A stretch of 64,000 nucleotides of DNA from Cobetia marina (GTDB taxonomy: Bacteria; Pseudomonadota; Gammaproteobacteria; Pseudomonadales; Halomonadaceae), in contig NZ_CP017114.1 of assembly GCF_001720485.1 (NCBI RefSeq), forward strand, positions 62,001 through 126,000, in the 5' to 3' direction. The position numbers were made by a program, and so were the translations under genes. Each line of letters opens with the position of its first letter. Position 1 is the stretch's first letter. Shown here piece by piece: positions 48,684 through 59,577 of the stretch. A model generated the notes under the pieces. It was not told where the DNA came from, ran no database searches, and saw nothing but the letters and a program-made list of their open reading frames with translations.

Positions 48684-48737
48684 TTAAAGGGCGATGGTGC
48701 TTTGACCAATGTCTAGATATCAGGCAGTTCATGATGT

Positions 48738-48766
48738 TTGACCGCCATGAGGGCGACGCCTAGATT
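48738..48766 (+). promoter_or_regulatory. sigma-70 promoter of lldP-dld
   Basis: TTGACC (48738-48743), a 17-base spacer and TAGATT (48761-48766). Transcription would start near 48773, just before operator O3, a placement that suits repression. Confidence 0.72.
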
Positions 48767-48787
48767 ATGCCGAGGTGCAGCAAGGTA

Positions 48788-48804
48788 AATTGGTATGACC
48801 AATT
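48788..48804. promoter_or_regulatory. LldR/PdhR-type operator O3
   Basis: AATTGGTATGACCAATT is a perfect 7-3-7 palindrome just downstream of the predicted lldP transcription start. Confidence 0.8.
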
Positions 48805-48898
48805 TATGTGAAGACCTGACCAGAGGGTGCGCCAACCCCGAGTGCTTCACTGCTGTGCCCGACAACAATCACAACAATTCGCCTGCGGAGTTTCCGTC

Positions 48899-50605
48899 AT
48901 GTCCGAGCCCCTCCTGGCCTTGCTGGCCTTTGCCCCCATTCTGCTGGCGGGCATCCTGCTCGTCGGCCTGCAATGGCCCGCGCGCCGCGCCATGCCATTG
49001 GTCTTCCTCGTCACCGCTGCCATCGGCTATTTCGTGTGGCAGATGTCGCTGACGCGCATTCTGGCCTCCACGCTGCAGGGATTGATGGTCACCGTCTCGG
49101 TGCTGTGGATCATCTTCGGCGCCATCTTCCTGCTCAACACCCTCAAGCATTCCGGGGCGATCGCGGTGATCCGCGGTGCCTTCACCACCATCAGCCCGGA
49201 TCGGCGCGTACAGGCGATCATCATCGCCTGGCTGTTCGGCAGCTTCATCGAGGGCGCTTCCGGCTTCGGGACGCCTGCGGCCATCGCGGCGCCGCTGCTG
49301 GTCGCCATCGGCTTCCCGGCGCTGGGGGCGGTGATGGTGGGCATGATGATCCAGTCGACGCCGGTATCATTCGGTGCGGTGGGCACGCCGATCGTGATCG
49401 GCGTGAACGCAGGCCTCGACAAGACCAGCCTCAGCGAGCAGCTGCTGGCGAATCATTCCAGCTGGGAGGCCTTCCTGCAGCTGATCACCTCGGAAGTCGC
49501 CATCGTGCATGGCATCGTCGGCCTGCTGATGCCGCTGTTCATGACCGTGATGATGACGCGCTTCTTCGGCGCGAAGAAACGCTGGAGTGAAGGGCTGTCG
49601 ATCGCACCGTTCGCGCTGTTCGCCGGGCTGTGCTTCACGCTGCCCTACGTGGCGGCGGGAGTCTTCCTCGGCCCGGAATTCCCGTCACTGATCGGTGCCC
49701 TGGTCGGCCTGATCATCGTGGTACCGGCGGCGCGTGTCGGTTTTCTGCTGCCGAAGGACAGCTGGGACTTTCCGCCCGAGGCCGAATGGCCCAGGCATTG
49801 GCTGGGCGACCTGACGCTGGAGCGTGATGAGGTCGAGATGGCCGCCGCCGGCAGACGTCCTCTACCACTGTGGCTGGCATGGCTGCCCTATGGCCTGATC
49901 GCGCTGCTGCTGGTCGCCTCGCGCGTGTCGGGCGACGTCAAGGCGTGGCTGGTCAGCGTGCAGTTCAGTGCCACGGACCTGCTGGGGGCCAGCGGTGTGT
50001 CGGGGTCGATACAACCGCTCTACCTGCCGGGCGGCATCATGGTCTTCGTGGCACTGATCACCCTGATGCTGCATCGCATGCAGACGCGTCAGCTGGTGGC
50101 GGCGGCCAGTGAATCCTGGCGCACGCTGGTCGGGGCCGGATTCGTGCTGGTGTTCACCATTCCCATGGTGCGCATCCTGATCAACTCCGGCGTCAATCTG
50201 AACGACCTGGCCTCGATGCCGGTGGTGATGGCGAACGTGGTGGCCGACAGTCTCGGTCAGGCGTATCCGCTGTTCGCGTCCGGCATCGGCGCGCTGGGGG
50301 CCTTCATCGCCGGCTCCAACACGGTCTCGAACATGATGCTGTCCCAGTTCCAGTTCAATGTCGCTGCCCAGCTCGGGCTGTCGGGAGCGCTGATGGTGGC
50401 GCTGCAGGCGGTCGGGGCGGCGGCCGGCAACATGATCGCCATCCACAATGTGGTGGCGGCCTCGGCGACCGTCGGCCTGCTGGGGCGTGAGGGACGCACC
50501 CTGCGCATGACGGCGATTCCGACGGCTTACTATCTATTGGCTTCTGGCGTGCTTGGCTTGCTGGCGTTCCACTTGCTTGGCCTGAGTGACCCATTGCTCA
50601 AGTGA
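48899..50605 (+). CDS. lldP: L-lactate permease
   Basis: This 568-residue inner-membrane protein has about twelve to fourteen helices. The LldP family marker [24 protein letters not shown], the segment [17 protein letters not shown] and the C-terminal [19 protein letters not shown]...[25 protein letters not shown] are all present. The family imports D- and L-lactate and glycolate with protons. The ATG at 48899 has GCGGAG upstream; the open frame from 48827 is not supported. It is followed by dld at 64 bases, forming a lactate-use operon. Confidence 0.93.
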   Translation: MSEPLLALLAFAPILLAGILLVGLQWPARRAMPLVFLVTAAIGYFVWQMSLTRILASTLQGLMVTVSVLWIIFGAIFLLNTLKHSGAIAVIRGAFTTISPDRRVQAIIIAWLFGSFIEGASGFGTPAAIAAPLLVAIGFPALGAVMVGMMIQSTPVSFGAVGTPIVIGVNAGLDKTSLSEQLLANHSSWEAFLQLITSEVAIVHGIVGLLMPLFMTVMMTRFFGAKKRWSEGLSIAPFALFAGLCFTLPYVAAGVFLGPEFPSLIGALVGLIIVVPAARVGFLLPKDSWDFPPEAEWPRHWLGDLTLERDEVEMAAAGRRPLPLWLAWLPYGLIALLLVASRVSGDVKAWLVSVQFSATDLLGASGVSGSIQPLYLPGGIMVFVALITLMLHRMQTRQLVAAASESWRTLVGAGFVLVFTIPMVRILINSGVNLNDLASMPVVMANVVADSLGQAYPLFASGIGALGAFIAGSNTVSNMMLSQFQFNVAAQLGLSGALMVALQAVGAAAGNMIAIHNVVAASATVGLLGREGRTLRMTAIPTAYYLLASGVLGLLAFHLLGLSDPLLK

Positions 50606-50669
50606 CAGAGCCTTTTCGTGATGCTGCCCTGACTGACATCCACACCGTTTTTTCAAAAAGAGATTGGCC

Positions 50670-53609
50670 ATGACTGCTCCTGACGCCATTGCACGAGATG
50701 CCTTGAGCGAGACCCCATCGGCGACTGAGCGTGCAGCTGCCTATCTGGCATTGCGCGAGGCGCTGGCATTGCACCTTCCCGCTGAGCGCTTGATTCACGA
50801 CGCGTTGCGGACGCTGGCCTACGGCACGGATGCCAGCTTCTATCGTCTGGTGCCGCAGCTGGTGGTGCGCGTGCATGACGAGCAGGAGCTGGGACATGTG
50901 CTGCGCGAGTGTCGGGCGCGCAAGCTGCCGGTAACCTTCCGGGCGGCCGGGACGTCGCTGTCCGGTCAGGCGCTGACGGATTCGGTGCTCATCCAGCTGG
51001 GCGGTGAGTGGCGTGGGGCGCAGGTGCTGGAACAGGGCAGTCGCATCCGTCTGCAGCCGGGGGTGATCGGCGCGCGTGCCAATCAATTGCTGGCCCCCTT
51101 CGGGCGCAAGATCGGCCCGGACCCGGCCTCCATCAACAGCTGCATGATCGGTGGCATCGCGGCCAACAACGCCTCCGGCATGTGCTGCGGCACGGCACAC
51201 AACAGTTATCGCACCGTGGAGGACATTCGCGTCATTCTCGCCGATGGCACCTGCCTGGATACGGCGGTGCCGAAGAGCGTACAGGCCTTCCGTGCAAGCC
51301 ACGCTGGCCTGCTGGCAGCGTTGGAAAGGATGGCCTGCGATGTGCGGGCGGACCCTGAACTGGCGGAGCGCATCCGCCACAAGTACCGCCTCAAGAACAC
51401 GACCGGCTACAGCCTCAATGCGCTGGTCGACTATGCCGATGGTCTCGAGATCCTCAAGCATCTGATGATCGGCTCGGAAGGCACGCTGGGCTTCATCGCC
51501 TCGATCACCTATCGCACGGTGATCGAGGAGTCGCACAAGGCGGCGGCGCTGGTCTACTACCCGAACATCGATGCGGCCTGTCGCGCCACCATGCTGCTCA
51601 AGACGGCGCCGGTCGCGGCGGTGGAGCTGATGGACCGCGCGGCGCTGCGCTCCGTCGAGGACGCGCCGGGCATGCCGGAGGTGCTGCGCACCCTGCCGGA
51701 AGCGGCGGTCGCGCTGCTGGTGGATGTGCGCGGCGCGCATCAGCAGGAGCTGGAGGCGCGCATGGCGGAGGTCGCCCGCGTGCTGGAAGGCATCGAGACC
51801 TGTGAAGCGTGGGCCTTCACCCAGGATGCGCAGCGCTATGCGTTGTACTGGAAGATCCGCAAGGGGCTGTTTCCGGCGGTCGGTGCGGTGCGTGACCTGG
51901 GGACCACCGTGATCATCGAGGATGTCGCCTTCCCCGTCGAGCGGCTGGCGGAAGGGGTCGGGGCGCTGACGGAGGTCTTCCTGCGTCATGGCTACTCTCA
52001 GGCGATCCTGTTCGGCCACGCGCTGGAAGGCAACCTGCATTTCGTCTTCCCGCAGGGCTTCGAGCGTGAAGGCGAGGTGGAGCGCTATCAGGCATTGATG
52101 GATGACGTCGCACGGCTGGTGGGGCAGGAGTACGGTGGTTCGCTCAAGGCCGAGCATGGCACCGGTCGCAACATGGCACCTTATGTAGAGCTTGAGTGGG
52201 GCAAGGAGGCCTACGCCCTGATGTGGCGTATCAAGGAGGCTTTCGACCCGGACAATCTGCTCAATCCGGAAGTCATCCTGACGCGCAATTCCCGTCTGCA
52301 TCTGGAGAACCTCAAGCCTCTCCCGGCAGCAGACCCGCTGGTGGATCGCTGCATCGAGTGCGGATTCTGTGAGTCGGTCTGTCCGTCGAAGAATCTCAGC
52401 CTCACTCCACGTCAGCGCATCGTCATCCGGCGTGAGATCGCACGACTCGCCGCCCTTGATATGCCGACGGACGGGCAGCGCGCTCAGCTGGCGGCGCTCA
52501 AGAAGGATTACGCCTATCAAGGCATGGAGACCTGCGCGGGAGATGGTCTGTGTGCGACCCAGTGTCCGGTCGGCATCAATACCGGGGATCTGATCCGCGG
52601 TCTGCGCCACGAGGAGAACGCCGGTGCCGATCATCCGGGCAAGGTGAAGGTGGCGCACTGGGCCGGCGAGCACTTCACCCATGTCACCAGTGGCATGCGC
52701 GGTGTCTTGCGCCTGGCAGATGGGCTGCATGGTGTGGTCGGTACGCGCAACATGCGACGGCTGACTCAGGCCGCACGCAAGGTCTCCGGCGACAGGGTGC
52801 AGCAATGGACCCCCAGCATGCCAGGCGCCGCTCCGCGCCCCTATCTCAAGCGTCTGGCGCAGCCATTGGGGCGCAACGAGACGCCCAATGGGCATGTCGT
52901 CTATTTTCCGTCCTGTGCTACGCGTGTCTTCGGGGTCGCCACTGACGACATCGATCCGCGCAGCGCCACCGAGATGGCGCTGGCCCTGATGGACAAGGCG
53001 GGATTCGAAGTCGTTCTGCCCAAGGGAGTGGATGCTCTGTGCTGCGGAATGGCCTTCCAGTCCAAGGGCCAGTTCGAGGCCGGGGATGCCAAGGCCGCCG
53101 AGTTGGCAGCCGCGCTGGTGGAAGCGAGTGATGGCGGGCGTCTGCCGATCTTCTGTGATACCAGCCCGTGTCTCGCCCAGGCACAGGCCTACGCACGTGA
53201 ACATCTCGAGGTATCGCTGACGCTGGTCGAGCCGGTGCAGCTGGTGCTCGACTATCTATTGCCACACCTCTCGATCACACCGCTCAAGGCAAGAGTCGCG
53301 GTGCATGTCACCTGCTCCAGTGTTCGCATGGGCTTGGCGGAGCGTTTCGTGGCACTGGCGCGCCAGTGTGCGACCGAAATCGTCGTGCCGGAAGAGATCA
53401 CCTGCTGTGGTTTCGCGGGAGACAAGGGCTTCGCGACACCGGAGCTCAATGCTTCGGCGCTGAAAGGGCTGAAGGACGTGGTCGCCGACTGTGACTATGG
53501 TGTCTCCAACTCGCGCACCTGTGAGATAGGGCTGAGTGAGCACTCAGGGCTCAGTTATCAGTCGATTCTTGGCCTGGTGGATCGTGCCTCGGCATCAAGG
53601 CAAGGATAG
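50670..53609 (+). CDS. dld: FAD/4Fe-4S D-lactate dehydrogenase (quinone-linked), GlcD-GlcF-like fusion
   Basis: This 979-residue enzyme oxidises D-lactate (or a related 2-hydroxy acid) to pyruvate at the membrane. An N-terminal PCMH-type FAD domain has TFRAAGTSLSGQALTDSV and GPDPASINSCMIGGIAANNASGM. The FAD-oxidase C-terminal domain carries LFGHALEGNLHFVF. Two 4Fe-4S motifs, CIECGFCESVCPS near residue 560 and CAGDGLCATQCPVG near 620, and two CCG modules (CCGMAFQSKG, CCGFAGDKGF) follow. ATG 50670 is preferred; a TTG two codons earlier is also open. No lldD or lldEFG genes are here, so only the D-isomer route is visible. Confidence 0.9.
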   Translation: MTAPDAIARDALSETPSATERAAAYLALREALALHLPAERLIHDALRTLAYGTDASFYRLVPQLVVRVHDEQELGHVLRECRARKLPVTFRAAGTSLSGQALTDSVLIQLGGEWRGAQVLEQGSRIRLQPGVIGARANQLLAPFGRKIGPDPASINSCMIGGIAANNASGMCCGTAHNSYRTVEDIRVILADGTCLDTAVPKSVQAFRASHAGLLAALERMACDVRADPELAERIRHKYRLKNTTGYSLNALVDYADGLEILKHLMIGSEGTLGFIASITYRTVIEESHKAAALVYYPNIDAACRATMLLKTAPVAAVELMDRAALRSVEDAPGMPEVLRTLPEAAVALLVDVRGAHQQELEARMAEVARVLEGIETCEAWAFTQDAQRYALYWKIRKGLFPAVGAVRDLGTTVIIEDVAFPVERLAEGVGALTEVFLRHGYSQAILFGHALEGNLHFVFPQGFEREGEVERYQALMDDVARLVGQEYGGSLKAEHGTGRNMAPYVELEWGKEAYALMWRIKEAFDPDNLLNPEVILTRNSRLHLENLKPLPAADPLVDRCIECGFCESVCPSKNLSLTPRQRIVIRREIARLAALDMPTDGQRAQLAALKKDYAYQGMETCAGDGLCATQCPVGINTGDLIRGLRHEENAGADHPGKVKVAHWAGEHFTHVTSGMRGVLRLADGLHGVVGTRNMRRLTQAARKVSGDRVQQWTPSMPGAAPRPYLKRLAQPLGRNETPNGHVVYFPSCATRVFGVATDDIDPRSATEMALALMDKAGFEVVLPKGVDALCCGMAFQSKGQFEAGDAKAAELAAALVEASDGGRLPIFCDTSPCLAQAQAYAREHLEVSLTLVEPVQLVLDYLLPHLSITPLKARVAVHVTCSSVRMGLAERFVALARQCATEIVVPEEITCCGFAGDKGFATPELNASALKGLKDVVADCDYGVSNSRTCEIGLSEHSGLSYQSILGLVDRASASRQG

Positions 53610-54121
53610 AGGGCAAGGATAGGGAGAAGAGGGAGTGTGACGCTCCGTGACAGCGTGATGACAATCTCTTGAAAAAGCCCTTGTGCTCAGCCCGAATCGT
53701 GCGTAAAGTACGCATCCGCTGCCGGGGACGCATGGCGTTACCAGCGGTGAAAGAGGTTTGCAGGTGATTGTTTTATTTGATGTTTTTGAAGTCCGCTTCC
53801 AAATCATCGATTGACAATCCCGGGCGATTCGCTAGAATACGCCGCACTCCTTACGGAACAGGTGATCGAGCAACGCTCCTCACCGCTGGATGATGCTTAG
53901 AGGCAGTCGATTGACTCATCATCAAGTGCTTGACTTCTCAAGCGTTCCGGATAGAATATGCCTCCTCGCTTAACAGCGACGCTCTTTAAAAATTTGATCA
54001 GGTAATTCGTGTGAGCGCTTGCCGATGAGTGGTGACAAGGTCACCAAATATCGGAGCAAGCCTCTCACGAGAAGTTTGACTCTGAACCAAGTTTGGTCTG
54101 CTTAACAGACTATCAAGCTTT
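53610..54121 (+). promoter_or_regulatory. rrn: rRNA operon promoter and leader region
   Basis: Two strong sigma-70 promoters with 16-base spacers are visible. P1 is TTGACA (53811-53816) and TAGAAT (53833-53838), followed by a GC-rich start-site region; P2 is TTGACT (53930-53935) and TAGAAT (53952-53957). A weaker upstream candidate is TTGTGC (53681) with TAAAGT (53704). A boxA-like GCTCTTTAAAAA lies at 53981-53992. The leader 53996-54023 pairs with 55684-55712 to form the RNase III stem around 16S. No protein gene is supported. Confidence 0.85.
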
Positions 54122-55662
<1,541 letters not shown>

Positions 55663-55904
55663 TCGACACTGTCTACTGCTCGCGGCAAGTGCTCACAACG
55701 AATTACCTGATCTTATTGCTGGCTTAGCCGGCAGTGGCAAGCGTGCTCGACAGAGCGCGCTTCTCACTGTTCTCTGAACAGCCGCTCTTTAACAATGTGA
55801 ATCATGCTGACGATGGAATGTGCGCCAAGCACATCTCCATCAAAACGATATGTCGGAGAGGTCCGGCAGATTCGTAATCCTTGACAGACCCCTTGGGGTT
55901 ATAT
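55663..55904 (+). other. 16S-23S internal spacer without tRNA
   Basis: The 242-base spacer has no tRNA cloverleaf. It contains the 3' arm of the 16S processing stem (55684-55712), a second boxA-like GCTCTTTAACAA at 55784-55795, and the 5' arm of the 23S stem from 55888. Confidence 0.88.
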
Positions 55905-58793
<2,889 letters not shown>

Positions 58794-58929
58794 ATAACAC
58801 CCAAGGGGTTTGCTTCGGCAAACCGCCGGGATTGCGACAGGATCGACGACATATCGGTCAGCATGATTCATATTGCGAGTCGCGAGGCCACAAGCCTCGG
58901 GACTCAGGCACCGCAAGGTGCCACCGTTT

Positions 58930-59048
58930 CGCCTGACGACCATAGCGAGCGTGAACCACCCGATCCCATGCCGAACTCGGAAGTGAAACCGCTTAGCGCC
59001 GATGGTAGTGTGGAGTTTCTCCATGTGAGAGTAGGTCATCGTCAGGCA
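58930..59048 (+). rRNA. rrf: 5S ribosomal RNA
   Basis: GCCTGACGAC at the 5' end pairs with GTCAGGC at the 3' end. The interior has CCCATGCCGAACTCGGAAGTG and GCGCCGATGGTAGTGTGG. The length of about 119 bases is normal. Confidence 0.96.
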
Positions 59049-59056
59049 CTTATACT

Positions 59057-59095
59057 GAACCGCCCATGTAGCCTTGCTGCAGGGGCGGTTCTCTT
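59057..59095 (+). terminator. rRNA operon terminator T1
   Basis: GAACCGCCC pairs with GGGCGGTTC over a 17-base loop, then CTCTTT. It begins nine bases after 5S. Confidence 0.82.
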
Positions 59096-59216
59096 TGTGC
59101 GTGAGAAAAAGTCGTGCTCGGCAAGAGTCGTGTGCGAGACAAAAGCTGCGCTGAGTAAAGAGTGCTGAGCCGGACGTGCTGGGAACACGCGATGAGAAAA
59201 GGTCACGCGTCCCTAG

Positions 59217-59287
59217 GGTAGCGTTTCTCCCTGTAAGAGTAGCGGATGGCCGCCCCACGACCGTCATGAAAAGCTCGTCAGGCACTT
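59217..59287 (+). pseudogene. relic of a second 5S rRNA gene (3' part)
   Basis: The segment GGTAGCGTTTCTCC, CTGTAAGAGTAG and, after about 26 unrelated bases, CGTCAGGCACTTATACTG aligns with the end of the intact 5S (GGTAGTGTGGAGTTTCTCC, ATGTGAGAGTAG, CGTCAGGCACTTATACTG). The 5' half is not recognisable. It appears to be a decayed duplicate left by recombination between rRNA operons. Confidence 0.6.
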
Positions 59288-59292
59288 ATACT

Positions 59293-59331
59293 GAACCGCC
59301 CCTGCAGCCCAGCTGCAGGGGCGGTTCTCTT
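59293..59331 (+). terminator. rRNA operon terminator T2 (duplicate of T1)
   Basis: GAACCGCCCCTGCAG pairs perfectly with CTGCAGGGGCGGTTC around CCCAG, then CTCTTT. Flanking sequence on both sides repeats that of T1. Confidence 0.9.
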
Positions 59332-59577
59332 TGTGCGTAGGAAAAAGTGGTGCGCAGGAAAGTGATATGCAGAACGAGATGGCGTGCACTCCGCTGAGTC
59401 ATCCATAAGAGAGTTCTGTCCCTGTCGCCTCGACGTGAAGCCCGATTCCTCCTGGAGTCGGACTTTTTCGTGGGTTGACCTTGATTGTGCAAAGACGGTG
59501 CTTTGCCCCTCGTGGCATGAGCCGACGATCAAAATGCCGTAGTCTCTAGGCATATCTTTTTGATGACAGGGAAGGCA

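Larger units (their letters stand above)
48487..48898. promoter_or_regulatory. divergent lldR-lldP control region
   Basis: This 412-base spacer has no gene. It holds three palindromic operators (48608, 48667 and 48788) and a clear lldP promoter at 48738-48766. A small inverted repeat CCACG-N5-CGTGG lies between the first two operators. I found no convincing sigma-54 promoter on either strand. Confidence 0.75.
59049..59577 (+). other. rRNA operon tail with duplicated terminator and 5S relic
   Basis: After 5S come a first terminator (59057-59095), about 120 bases of unassigned sequence, a decayed 5S 3' end (59217-59287), and a second terminator (59293-59331). The remaining 240 bases before the DUF2339 gene show no supported gene and no clear promoter. 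Confidence 0.7.

Noticed and set aside
50598..53204. 868-residue open frame on the strand opposite dld
   Set aside because: It has no recognisable domain and a His/Arg/Gln-rich composition typical of antisense frames in GC-rich genes. The sense frame carries clear FAD and Fe-S motifs.
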